In this document: positions 7,453 through 15,783 of the stretch, in pieces
How the letters are laid out: each line of letters begins with the position of its first letter
Position numbering within the stretch: position 1 is the first letter of the stretch
Assembly (NCBI GenBank): GCA_001897425.1
Contig: MKSW01000028.1
Span: 1 to 52,671 of the forward strand
DNA from: Actinobacteria bacterium 69-20
GTDB taxonomy: Bacteria > Actinomycetota > Actinomycetes > Mycobacteriales > Nakamurellaceae
Reading direction: 5' to 3'
Length of the DNA: 52,671 bases
The notes under the pieces: model-generated
The model's database searches: none
Told to the model about the DNA's origin: nothing
What the model saw: only the letters and a program-made list of their open reading frames with translations
Made by a program: the position numbers and the translations under genes

Positions 7453-9769
7453 TCTCGGCCGGCAGCGCGACGCTGTGCACGATGCCCAGTTGTTGCGTGG
7501 CCCGCGTCATGGCGACATAGAGGTCGCCGAGCCCGTGAACGCCCGCGGCGACGATGGCCGCCGGTTCGACGAGGATCACCCGGTCGAACTCCAACCCCTT
7601 GGCCTGCTTGACGTCCAGCACCACCACGCGCCGCCCCGGGCCCGCCTGATCCGACGCCTCGGGCACGAGATCCTTGACAGCGCCGAGAATATCGCCGTGC
7701 CCGGCGGCGTGCAGCACGGCCAGTTGGCCTGCCGGCATCGTCTCCGCCTCGGCGGAGACCGCCGCAGCCACCGCGGCCCGGAGCCCGGCCCCGTCGGCTC
7801 GCGTGACCCACGGTCGCACGCCGGTGTTGCGGATCGATGACGGCGGGGAGAGGTCCGGATCGATGGCGGCGAGCACGGGCGCGGCCAGCGCCATGATCTC
7901 GCCGGGGGTGCGGTAGTTGACGGTGAGCTCGGCGAGCCGCCAGCGGTCCCTCGCGTGCGGGGCCAGCGCCGCCGCCCAGTTGGAAGTTCCTGCGGCGTCG
8001 GAGGTTTGGGCCGTGTCGCCGACCACCGTCATCGATTTGAGCGGGCAGCGGCGGAAGATCGACCGCCACGCCATCGGCGAGAGCTCCTGCGCCTCGTCCA
8101 CCACCACGTGCCCGTAGGTCCACTCCCGGTCGGCGGCGGCGCGGTCCGCGGTGCTGCCCTGCGGCGCGGCCGTGTCGTGCAGCGCGGCGATGTCCTCTGC
8201 GGTGAGCATGCTGAGGGTGAAGCCGATGCCGGAGTCGCTGACCCCGGCCTCCTCGGACCCCAACGCCTGCAAGGTATCTCGCGCGAAGGTCAGCTCCTCG
8301 GCCAGCGCGGCCTGCCGAGCACGGTCCGATTCCGGGATCGCGCCCAGCAGCTCCCACGCCTCGTCGATGAGCGGGATGTCGGACGTGGTGAGCGTGCTGC
8401 CGACCGGCCGCAGCAGGAGCTCCCGCTGTTCGGCGTGCAACGAGGGTGCGGCACGGCGCAGCCGCTCCGCGTCGGTGAACAGGTCCTGCACCAGCCGCTG
8501 CGGGGTGACGAGCGGCCAGATGTCGGCCAGCGCGGCCTGGATCACCGTGTCACCGGCCATGTCTCGCACGACGTCCGACAGATCCGGCCGTATCGCATCC
8601 GGCTCGAGCGAGGCCACCCCGGGCCGTTCGACCACCTGTTTCGCCAGCCCGTTCAGCACGGTGCGTACGAAGATGCTGCGCGCCCGGTTGTGCGGTCGGC
8701 GGGAGGCCCAGGCGCGCCGCTGCGCCCGGCGCAGCAGGTCCGGATCGAGCACGACCGTGCCGTGGTCGTACGGCACGCGCCGGGCGGTGGCCGGCACGCG
8801 CTGCCGATCCAGTACGGCGTGGTCGAGAATCTTCGTCATGCGCAGTGAGCCCTTGAGGGCGGCGGCCTGCGGGCCGTCCTCGGCGGTCGCCTCGATCCCG
8901 GGCAGCAGCGTGCCGATCGTCGCGAGCACCACGGACGTTTCGCCGAGCGACGGCAGCACCTGGCCGATGTACTGCAGGAATGTGGTGCTCGGGCCGATCA
9001 CCAACACACCGTGCGAGCCGAGCCGCTCGCGGAAGGTGTAGAGCAGGTACGCGGCGCGGTGCAGCGCCACGACCGTCTTCCCGGTGCCCGGACCGCCCTG
9101 CACCACGAGCACACCGGCGCGGTCCGCACGGATGACCGCATCCTGCTCGGCCTGGATGGTCTCGATGATGTCGCCCATGCGCCCGGTGCGCGGTGCGTTG
9201 AGCGCCTCGATGAGCGCGCCGTCGCCGACGACCCCGACATCGGCCACGGACTCGTCGAGCATCGCGCCGTCCGCCTTGAAGAACTCGTCGGACACTGCCG
9301 TCACACGACGCTTCCTGGTGCGAATATGCCTGCGGCGCACGACATCCTGCGGGTCGAGCGCGGTCGCCGTGTAGAACGGAGCGGCCATCGGCGCCCGCCA
9401 GTCCATCAGGACCTGCTCGCGCGCCGGGGTATCGTCGGCGAGCCCCATCCGCCCGATGTGCAGGGCGTGTCCGTCTTCGAGGTCCAACCGGCCGAAGCAC
9501 AGCCGGTCTTCGGCGGCGGCGAGCATGGACAGCTGCTGTGCGTAGCGGAACTGCAGGGCGTCCCGGGTGAACAGACCCGATGGCGTGCCGTCGTTCTCGA
9601 ACATCGCAGCGTCCTTCTGACCCTGCACGTGCCGTCGCTCCGCGTCGAGCAGCCGGTACAGCAGGTCGAGGTGCTTCTGTTCGGCTTCGATCGCGGAGCT
9701 GCGTGCCTCCAACGGCCCGTCCAACGGCTGGTCCAACTTCGATGGCCTCCTGGCAAATGTGGCGGCCAT
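7421..9769 (-). CDS. HelR/HelD-like RNA polymerase recycling ATPase
   Basis: The 782-residue protein is a superfamily 1 helicase-like ATPase. It has Walker A GGPGTGKT at 225-232, Walker B VVVDEAQE near 555-562, VVGDTAQTSD near 582-591 and a UvrD-like C-terminal part (VLDVKQAKGLEFDRVILVEP). The long N-terminal coiled coil (about 19-60) and insertion between motifs match HelD/HelR. These proteins dissociate stalled RNA polymerase from nucleic acid; actinobacterial HelR also displaces rifamycins. I found no rifampicin-associated element upstream. Only 42 bases separate it from the preceding methyltransferase gene, so the two are probably cotranscribed. Confidence 0.85.
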   Translation of the reverse strand: MAATFARRPSKLDQPLDGPLEARSSAIEAEQKHLDLLYRLLDAERRHVQGQKDAAMFENDGTPSGLFTRDALQFRYAQQLSMLAAAEDRLCFGRLDLEDGHALHIGRMGLADDTPAREQVLMDWRAPMAAPFYTATALDPQDVVRRRHIRTRKRRVTAVSDEFFKADGAMLDESVADVGVVGDGALIEALNAPRTGRMGDIIETIQAEQDAVIRADRAGVLVVQGGPGTGKTVVALHRAAYLLYTFRERLGSHGVLVIGPSTTFLQYIGQVLPSLGETSVVLATIGTLLPGIEATAEDGPQAAALKGSLRMTKILDHAVLDRQRVPATARRVPYDHGTVVLDPDLLRRAQRRAWASRRPHNRARSIFVRTVLNGLAKQVVERPGVASLEPDAIRPDLSDVVRDMAGDTVIQAALADIWPLVTPQRLVQDLFTDAERLRRAAPSLHAEQRELLLRPVGSTLTTSDIPLIDEAWELLGAIPESDRARQAALAEELTFARDTLQALGSEEAGVSDSGIGFTLSMLTAEDIAALHDTAAPQGSTADRAAADREWTYGHVVVDEAQELSPMAWRSIFRRCPLKSMTVVGDTAQTSDAAGTSNWAAALAPHARDRWRLAELTVNYRTPGEIMALAAPVLAAIDPDLSPPSSIRNTGVRPWVTRADGAGLRAAVAAAVSAEAETMPAGQLAVLHAAGHGDILGAVKDLVPEASDQAGPGRRVVVLDVKQAKGLEFDRVILVEPAAIVAAGVHGLGDLYVAMTRATQQLGIVHSVALPAEINPALLERRD

Positions 9770-9811
9770 CCAGCCTACGCCATGGGCGCGAACCGAGGTG
9801 ACGGGCTGGCG

Positions 9812-10465
9812 TCAGGGCCGCCGGGCCAGCACCACCGTGTCGATCGCGGGGCGCGGCGCGCCGGGCACCTCGCGCAGCGGCTCGGCGGCGACCTCCACCA
9901 GCATGTCCGGCGCGACCTTGCCCAGATCGTCGATGATATCTGTTGCGGTGTAGAGAATCTCGGGGTTCTGCGGACCTCCGGTGCCGTCGGTGATATTGCG
10001 TGTGTTGTGGCCTATCACCAGGATCCGCCCGCCGGGGCGCAGCGCCGCTGCCGCGCGCTTCAGTACGGTCCGGCGCACCGCCGCCGGCAGGTGCGCGTAG
10101 ACGATCATCGCGAGGTCCACCGGGTCCGGCGTGAATATCAGGGCGTCCGCGCAGATCCACGTGACGGGTATGACGCTGTGTTGCTGCGCCATTGCCGCTT
10201 CGAGTTGCCGCGCCTTCTCGAGCGCCTTCGCGGAGAAGTCCACACCGGTGACGTGCCAGCCGCGCTCGGCGAGGTAGACGGCATTGCGGCCCTCGCCGCA
10301 CGCGATGTCGACGGCCCGGCCCGGTGGCAGATCCGCGGTGTGCTGCGCGACGAAGCGGTTCGGGCCGGCACCCCAGATGAGTTCGCTGGCCGCGTAGCGG
10401 GCGTCCCAGTCGGCGGCCGTCGCTGTCGGAGCAGCAGCATGGCCCGGACCGTGTTCGTGCGTCAT
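9812..10465 (-). CDS. Class I SAM-dependent methyltransferase (TehB-like)
   Basis: The 217-residue product has the class I motif I as VDIACGEGRNAVYLA (about 52-66), motif II GVDFS near 75-79 and a post-motif acidic stretch CADAL near 104-108. An aromatic WDARYAAS start resembles the TehB/thiopurine methyltransferase-like group. The substrate is unknown. The ATG at 10465 is preferred to an upstream in-frame codon at 10510 that only adds basic residues. It precedes the HelR-like gene on the same strand. Confidence 0.82.
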   Translation of the reverse strand: MTHEHGPGHAAAPTATAADWDARYAASELIWGAGPNRFVAQHTADLPPGRAVDIACGEGRNAVYLAERGWHVTGVDFSAKALEKARQLEAAMAQQHSVIPVTWICADALIFTPDPVDLAMIVYAHLPAAVRRTVLKRAAAALRPGGRILVIGHNTRNITDGTGGPQNPEILYTATDIIDDLGKVAPDMLVEVAAEPLREVPGAPRPAIDTVVLARRP

Positions 10466-10505
10466 GGCTCTATTCTGGCGCCCTGCGCTGATGCGGCGCC
10501 GACGA

Positions 10506-10538
10506 GGCACCGATCAGCCACCGATCAGCCGCCGATCA
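10506..10538. repeat. Three tandem 11-bp units over the ackA stop
   Basis: Three near-identical units (GGCACCGATCA, GCCACCGATCA, GCCGCCGATCA) run head to tail across the last codons and stop of ackA. The repeat probably arose by slippage and encodes the C-terminal residues of acetate kinase. Confidence 0.7.
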
Positions 10539-11718
10539 ACGCTGCGGCCTGCCGGGCAATGGCCAGTTCCTCGTTGGTGGGGACGACGAGCACGGTGACC
10601 GGTGACCCGTCCGGCGAGATGATCCGGGCCGCCGCTGAGGAGGCCTCGGGTCCAGCCGCGTTGCGCTCGGGATCGATCGAGATGCCCAGCGCCGTCAGGT
10701 TTTCGGTGGCCCGCGCCCGGACGGTCGAGTCGTTCTCGCCGACCCCGGCGGTGAAGATCAGGGTGTCGAGGCGCCCGAGGATCGCGTGGTAGGCGCCGAT
10801 GTACTTGCGCAGCCGGCGGGTGTAGATGTCGAGCGCCAATTCCGCCTGTTGCGCATCGACGCCGCCGGCCGCGATCTGGCGGTGCACGTCGCGCAGGTCG
10901 ACCGTGCCGGTCAGGCCCTTCATCCCGGAGTGCCGGCTGAGCAGGTCCTCCAGCCCGTCGGCGTCCAGGTGCGCGGCACGCATGAGATGGATCAGCACGC
11001 CGGGGTCGACATCGCCGCCGCGGCTGCCCATCACGAGGCCCTCGAGCGGGGTGAGGCCCATAGACGTGTCCAGGGGTCGGCCGCCCGCGATGGCGGAGGC
11101 GGAGGCGCCGTTGCCCAGGTGCAGCACGATCTGCCTAAGCTCGGCGTACGGCCGGCCCAGGTACGCGGCCGCGGCACGCGAGACGTAGTCGTGGCTGATG
11201 CCGTGAAATCCGTATCGCCGGATCCCGTACTGCCGCGCCAGGTCGCGATCGATGGCGTAGGTGGCGGCGACCTCCGGTAGCGCTGCGAAGAAGGCGGTGT
11301 CGAAGACCGCGACCTGCGGAAGGGTAGGAAAGGCGTCGATGGTGCACTCGATGAGGGCAGCGTTCGCCGGATTGTGCAGCGGCGCAAGGGGAATGAGGTC
11401 CCGGATGGTCTGCAGCACGTCAGGCGTGATGAGCGTCGGCTCCCGGAACCGCTCCCCGCCGTGCACCACGCGGTGCCCTATCGCGCGCAGGTCGACGGCG
11501 TGCGGATCGAAGCCGGCCACCGACATCTCCTCCCGTGCCGTGGCGAGGGCGGAGGCGTAATCGGCGGTGTTTCCCATGGAGCCGCCGGCTGTACCGCCCC
11601 CGGTACTGCCTATGCGCTCGACGATGCCCTTGACGGCGACGCGCCCCGAGTCCGGTTCCAGCAGTTGGTATTTGAGCGAGGACGAGCCCGCATTGAGAAC
11701 CAGTACGTACGCCGTCAT
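10525..11718 (-). CDS. ackA: Acetate kinase
   Basis: The 397-residue protein begins VLVLNAGSSSLKYQLL, the acetate kinase phosphate-binding start. It continues with GHRVVHGGE, FDTAFFAALPE, YGFHGISHDYV and HLGNGASASAI, all standard family blocks. It interconverts acetyl phosphate and ADP with acetate and ATP. It starts 5 bases after the pta stop, with AGGGA as its ribosome site inside the end of pta, so the two form one operon. The pair gives substrate-level ATP and acetate overflow, useful when respiration is limited. That fits the DosR box seen upstream of pta. Confidence 0.95.
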   Translation of the reverse strand: MTAYVLVLNAGSSSLKYQLLEPDSGRVAVKGIVERIGSTGGGTAGGSMGNTADYASALATAREEMSVAGFDPHAVDLRAIGHRVVHGGERFREPTLITPDVLQTIRDLIPLAPLHNPANAALIECTIDAFPTLPQVAVFDTAFFAALPEVAATYAIDRDLARQYGIRRYGFHGISHDYVSRAAAAYLGRPYAELRQIVLHLGNGASASAIAGGRPLDTSMGLTPLEGLVMGSRGGDVDPGVLIHLMRAAHLDADGLEDLLSRHSGMKGLTGTVDLRDVHRQIAAGGVDAQQAELALDIYTRRLRKYIGAYHAILGRLDTLIFTAGVGENDSTVRARATENLTALGISIDPERNAAGPEASSAAARIISPDGSPVTVLVVPTNEELAIARQAAALIGG

Positions 11719-11723
11719 CGCCG

Positions 11724-13838
11724 CTATCCCTGGGCCTGGATCGCGGTAATGGCCACCGTATTGACGATGTCGTCCACGGTCGCGCCGCGGGACAGGTCGT
11801 TCACCGGCTTGGCGAGCCCTTGCAGCACCGGCCCGATCGCCACCGCCCCGGCGCTGCGCTGCACGGCCTTGTAGGTGTTGTTGCCGGTATTGAGATCCGG
11901 GAAGATCAGCACGGTGGCGCGCCCGGCGACCGGGGATGACGGCGCCTTGGCCGCCGCCACGGTCGCGTCGACGGCGGCGTCGTACTGCATCGGGCCGTCG
12001 ACCGCGAGGTCCGGCCGCCTGGACCTGACGAGATCCGTTGCGATACGCACCTTCTCGACGTCCGCGCCGCTGCCCGAGGTGCCGGTCGAGTAGGACAGCA
12101 TGGCGATACGCGGGGCGATGCCGAACTGCTGCGCCGTCCCGGCGGCGGAGATCGCGATATCGGCCAACTGCTCGCTCGTCGGGTCCGGGATCACCGCACA
12201 GTCCCCGTACACCAGCACCCGGTCCGCCAGGCACATCAGGAACACGCTGGAGACGACCGAGGTGCCGGGCGCGGTGCGGATGATCTCGAACGCGGGCCGG
12301 ACGGTGTCGGCCGTGGTGTGCGCGGCACCGGACACCATGCCGTCTGCGTACCCGAGAGCCACCATCATCGTGCCGAAATACGAGGGCTGGCCGACGATCT
12401 CGTTCGCCTGGGCTACTGTCACACCCTTGTGCGCCCGCAGGACCGCGTAGCGCTCGGCGAACTCGGCGCGTAGCGCGGGATCGTCCACCGAGATCACGTG
12501 CGCGGCCGCGATGTCCAGGCCGAGCGCGGACGCCCGGGATCGGACGGCGGCCTCGGCACCGAGCAGCGTGATGTCCGCGACGCCCAGGCGCAGCAGCGAG
12601 GCGGTGGCGCGCAGGATGCGGTCGTCGCCGCTCTCCGGGAGAACGATCCGGCGGCGTGCCGAGCGGGCCCGCCCGATCAGCCGATACCCGAACATCAGCG
12701 GCGTGACCACATCGGAGGCCGGGACGTCGAGAGCCCTTTGCAACTCCTCGGCGTCGATGGAATCCGCGAACACCCGCAACGCGGTCTCCACCTTGACGGC
12801 CGAATCGGCGGTGAGCCGGCCGCGGACCTCGGCGAGAGCCGTTGCGGTGGCGAAGGTGTCGTGCCGCGACACCGCTATGGGCAGCTCCTGGTCGAGCCCG
12901 TCCAACAGGGCCTGGATGGGCTCCGGCGGCAGATACCCGCCGGTGAGCACGATCGCCGACAGGTGCCCGTAGGTGCCCGCCTGGTGGGCCAGGACCAGCC
13001 CGGGCAACAGGTCCGACCGGTCCCCCGGCGCAATCACCGTGCAGCCGGGGCGGAGCCTGGTGAGCACGTTCGGCAACGACATCGCGGCGACGACGAACCC
13101 CATGGACTCCCGCCGCAACCAGTCCGGGTTGCCGCGCAGCAGGGTCGCGTCGCAGGCCTCGAGCAGCGCGGAGACCGGCGGGGCGACCAGCACCGGCACC
13201 TCCGGGATGACGCCGATCGGCATGCGCGGCAGCGACTCTCGCGACTGCGGCTCCCGTGGCCGGGCCTCTCGCGGGTTCGCGGACAGCCAGGCCGTGAGCC
13301 CCGCCCGCACCGCCTCCTCGGATCCGGGATCGACGCGGTTGGCGATGATCGCGATCGTCTGCGCATGGGCGGCCGTGAGCTCCGCCAGGGCCACGTCGGC
13401 GACCGCGCACACGTCGTGCGGGCCGCGCCCGTGGCCCGAGATCACCAGCACCACCGGGGATCCGAGGTCGGCCGCCACCCGGGCGTTGAAGGTCAGTTCG
13501 CCGGGCGTGGCCACATCGGCGAAGTCGCTGCCCAACACGACGAGCGCGTCGAAGTCGCGGGACAGTTCGTTGAAGCGCCGCACGATCTCGGCGTGCGCGG
13601 CCGCGGCATCGCGGTGCACGTCGTCATAGGTGACGCCGATGGCGGTCTCGCGACGCTGGTCGATGGCCGGATGCGCGAGCAACAGATCCACCACAAGATC
13701 CGCGTCCGGTGACGGCGTCACGGGGCGAAACACGCCGACCCGCCGCACCTGTCGGGTGAGCAGATCGGCGAGGCCGAGCGCCACGATCGATTTGACCGAC
13801 GCGCCCTCGGCCGCCACCACGAAGACGCTGCGAGTCAC
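11724..13838 (-). CDS. pta: Phosphate acetyltransferase, long form
   Basis: The 704-residue protein is the long Pta type: a BioD-like P-loop-derived N-terminal domain (about 1-190), a DRTGG domain (about 210-330), and the catalytic PTA_PTB domain (about 375-700). The last includes RIVLPESGDDRIL and DGMVSGAAHTTADTVRPAF. It exchanges acetyl-CoA and phosphate for acetyl phosphate and CoA. A GTG at 13838 gives the family start TRSVFVVAAEG. The frame stays open to 14006, but the extra 56 residues are encoded by a hairpin-rich repeat and are unlike any Pta. First gene of pta-ackA, likely under DevR control. Confidence 0.93.
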   Translation of the reverse strand: MTRSVFVVAAEGASVKSIVALGLADLLTRQVRRVGVFRPVTPSPDADLVVDLLLAHPAIDQRRETAIGVTYDDVHRDAAAAHAEIVRRFNELSRDFDALVVLGSDFADVATPGELTFNARVAADLGSPVVLVISGHGRGPHDVCAVADVALAELTAAHAQTIAIIANRVDPGSEEAVRAGLTAWLSANPREARPREPQSRESLPRMPIGVIPEVPVLVAPPVSALLEACDATLLRGNPDWLRRESMGFVVAAMSLPNVLTRLRPGCTVIAPGDRSDLLPGLVLAHQAGTYGHLSAIVLTGGYLPPEPIQALLDGLDQELPIAVSRHDTFATATALAEVRGRLTADSAVKVETALRVFADSIDAEELQRALDVPASDVVTPLMFGYRLIGRARSARRRIVLPESGDDRILRATASLLRLGVADITLLGAEAAVRSRASALGLDIAAAHVISVDDPALRAEFAERYAVLRAHKGVTVAQANEIVGQPSYFGTMMVALGYADGMVSGAAHTTADTVRPAFEIIRTAPGTSVVSSVFLMCLADRVLVYGDCAVIPDPTSEQLADIAISAAGTAQQFGIAPRIAMLSYSTGTSGSGADVEKVRIATDLVRSRRPDLAVDGPMQYDAAVDATVAAAKAPSSPVAGRATVLIFPDLNTGNNTYKAVQRSAGAVAIGPVLQGLAKPVNDLSRGATVDDIVNTVAITAIQAQG

Positions 13839-13848
13839 AGTGCTGGAT

Positions 13849-13957
13849 TGGGGGTACCTCCCGCTCGCGGAGCGAGTGGGGGAATCGCTCGGCGCTCCGC
13901 TCGGCGGCCCTGCGACTTCGTCGCGACGGGCCTGCCTCCCTTCGGCTTCGCTCACGG
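13849..13957. repeat. Hairpin-rich intergenic repeat (REP-like) in the pta leader
   Basis: The segment holds a 9-bp stem with a 3-base loop (13860-13868 with 13872-13880, one G-T pair), a perfect GCGAC/GTCGC hairpin at 13912-13924, and further GCTCGG/CTCCGC and CTTCGGCTTCG motifs. The GGGGTACCTCCCGCTCG opening resembles dispersed palindromic repeats seen between genes in many high-GC actinobacteria. If transcription of pta starts near 13956, nearly all of it lies in the 5' untranslated leader. Confidence 0.6.
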
Positions 13958-13962
13958 AAAAG

Positions 13963-14006
13963 ACGCTACCGGGCGGGCGCGCGGCAAAGGCAGGGACTTT
14001 CGTCAC
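13963..14006 (-). promoter_or_regulatory. DosR box and promoter of pta-ackA
   Basis: GGGACTTTCGTCAC at 13993-14006 matches 12 of 14 positions of the DosR/DevR core GGGACTWWAGTCCC. It shares CARGGGACTTTCGTCA with the third box upstream of devR in this window. On the minus strand a TAGCGT hexamer (13963-13968) lies so that the box centre would be about 43 bases upstream of the predicted start point near 13956, the usual position for DevR activation. The box is also 24 bases from the UMF1 start on the other strand, too close for activation there. Confidence 0.6.
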
Positions 14007-14029
14007 GGCGCGCCGTAGACTTCCGGATC

Positions 14030-15394
14030 ATGACGGAATCCACACCATCCGCACCGGCCACTGCGCCGGTCGCCGTGCCCGCGACGCGCGGCCAGGTCGC
14101 GGCGTGGGCGATATGGGACTGGGGCTCCGCAGCGTTCAACGCCGTCATCGTGACGTTCGTGTTCTCGGTGTACCTGACCAACTCCGTCGGCAAGGGGCTG
14201 TGCACGCCGAGCCAGCTGACCGAGGACGGTGCCTGCCCGGCGGCCTCCTCCTGGCTCGGGTACGCGCTCGGCATCGCCGGGTTCTTCATCGCCGTGCTCG
14301 CGCCGGTCACCGGCCAGCGGGCGGACGCCGGCGGGCATCGGCGGCTGTCGCTGGGCGCGTTCACCGGTGTCGCGGTGCTCGCGACCGCGGCGTTGTTCTT
14401 CGTCAAGCCGCACGACAGCTACCTCTGGTTCGGCCTACTCCTGATGGGCATCGGCTCGGTGGTGATGGAGTTCGCCGGGGTCTCCTACAACGCGATGCTG
14501 CGGCAGGTCTCCACGCCCGAGAACATCGGCCGCGTCTCGGGTTTCGGATGGTCGATGGGGTATTTCGGCGGGATCGTGCTGCTTCTCGTCTGCTACGTCG
14601 GGTTCATCTCGGACTCGGCCCTCTTCGGGGTGCCGACCGACGAGTCGCTCAACATCCGCGTGGTGGCGCTGTTCGCCGCCGCCTGGCTGGCGGTCTTCGC
14701 GATCCCGGTGCTGCTGAAAGTCCCTGAGGTGCCAGGGGTTCCGCCGGAGGCACGGCTCGGATTCCTTGCGTCGTACCGGAAGTTGTTCCGCGACATCGGC
14801 GCGCTGATCCGCACCGAGCGACACACCGCCTACTTCCTGTTGGCGAGCGCGCTGTTCCGGGACGGGCTCGCCGGCGTCTTCACCTTCGGCGCCGTGCTCG
14901 CCGTCCAGGTCTACGGATTCAATCCCGGCGACGTGCTGATCTTCGGTGTGGCAGCGAATGTCGTGTCGGCCCTCGGCGCCGTCACCGCGGGCCGCTTCGA
15001 CGACCGGATCGGCCCGAAGACCGTGATCACAGTATCGCTGATCGGGATGCTGGCGGCCGGGGTCGTGCTGCTCTTCGTCTCCGGGCAGGGGATGTTCTGG
15101 ATCTTCGGGCTGATCCTGTGCCTGTTCGTCGGGCCGGCGCAGTCCTCCTCGCGCACCTTCCTGGCGCGGCTCGCGCGGCCCGGCGCCGAGGGCGAACTGT
15201 TCGGCCTGTACGCGACCACGGGGCGGGCCGTCTCGTTCCTGGCGCCAGCATTGTTCGGCGCGTTCGTCGCCGTCTTCCACGCGAACCGCGCCGGCATCGT
15301 CGGGATCCTGCTGGTGCTGGCGGTGGGGCTCGTCGCGCTGCTTCCGGTGCGCCGTCCGGTCGACACGCTCACGGGTGTGACGATAGGCCGGTGA
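14030..15394 (+). CDS. UMF1-family MFS transporter (Atg22-like)
   Basis: The 454-residue protein has about 12 membrane helices and begins, after a short polar tail, with AAWAIWDWGSAAFNAVIVTF, the signature of the UMF1/Atg22-like MFS branch. Other family blocks are TPENIGRVSGFGWSMGYFGG and a long central loop before helix 7. Substrates of bacterial members are unknown; fungal Atg22 exports amino acids from the vacuole. Its stop overlaps the GTG of the following crcB gene by four bases, so transport through it may be linked to the fluoride channel pair, or the pair merely shares its promoter. Confidence 0.85.
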   Translation: MTESTPSAPATAPVAVPATRGQVAAWAIWDWGSAAFNAVIVTFVFSVYLTNSVGKGLCTPSQLTEDGACPAASSWLGYALGIAGFFIAVLAPVTGQRADAGGHRRLSLGAFTGVAVLATAALFFVKPHDSYLWFGLLLMGIGSVVMEFAGVSYNAMLRQVSTPENIGRVSGFGWSMGYFGGIVLLLVCYVGFISDSALFGVPTDESLNIRVVALFAAAWLAVFAIPVLLKVPEVPGVPPEARLGFLASYRKLFRDIGALIRTERHTAYFLLASALFRDGLAGVFTFGAVLAVQVYGFNPGDVLIFGVAANVVSALGAVTAGRFDDRIGPKTVITVSLIGMLAAGVVLLFVSGQGMFWIFGLILCLFVGPAQSSSRTFLARLARPGAEGELFGLYATTGRAVSFLAPALFGAFVAVFHANRAGIVGILLVLAVGLVALLPVRRPVDTLTGVTIGR

Positions 15395-15783
15395 TCTCCC
15401 GCGACCCCCGCGCACTCGCGGCCGTCTTCATCGGCGGCGCAGCAGGCACACTGGCGCGGGCGCTGCTCGCGCAGGGATGGCCGGCGGTGCACGGACAGTG
15501 GCCCTGGGCGACGTTCACGGCGAACGTCGCCGGGGTGGCGGTGCTGGCGGCCGTGCTGCTCACCGTGCACGAGCGGCTTCCCTATCGCCGGCTGCTGCTC
15601 GGCACCGGTCTGTGCGGCGGGCTCACCACCTTCTCCACCGTCCAAGTGGAGCTCGTCGTGATGCTGCGCGATCGCGAGTTCGCTTTGGTGGCAACGTATC
15701 TCACCGCATCCCTCGCGGCTGGCCTGCTTGCCGCGCACGTCGTCACCCGCGTCGTCAACATCGTCCGGGAAGAGCGGGAATGA
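15391..15783 (+). CDS. crcB: CrcB/Fluc fluoride channel subunit 1
   Basis: The 130-residue protein has four membrane helices and Fluc landmarks: GGAAGTLARALLA at 15-27, the pore Asn in TFTANVAGVAVLA (about 42-54) and GLCGGLTTFSTVQVE (about 73-87). Fluc channels are dual-topology dimers that let fluoride out of the cell. Actinobacteria often encode two subunits as a heterodimer, as here. GTGA at 15391-15394 couples translation with the UMF1 gene. Confidence 0.9.
   Translation: MISRDPRALAAVFIGGAAGTLARALLAQGWPAVHGQWPWATFTANVAGVAVLAAVLLTVHERLPYRRLLLGTGLCGGLTTFSTVQVELVVMLRDREFALVATYLTASLAAGLLAAHVVTRVVNIVREERE

Noticed and set aside
8550-10301. 583-residue minus-strand frame overlapping HelR and the methyltransferase
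   Set aside because: Composition is Arg/Ala/Gly shadow coding; two recognised protein families occupy the same DNA in another frame.
11719-13410. A very long minus-strand frame extending ackA upstream to 961 residues
   Set aside because: The extra part is Arg/Gly-rich antisense-frame shadow of pta; acetate kinase starts cleanly at 11718 with family sequence.
13839-14006. 56-residue N-terminal extension of Pta
   Set aside because: It is encoded by the hairpin repeat and the DosR box region and has no similarity to Pta proteins; GTG 13838 fits the family start.
13839-14029. Fluoride riboswitch upstream of the UMF1-crcB-crcB unit
   Set aside because: No match to the conserved riboswitch core was found; the space is filled by the repeat and the DosR box.
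14715-14728. GAAAGTCCC half-site inside the UMF1 gene
   Set aside because: Only one half of a DosR palindrome and inside coding sequence.
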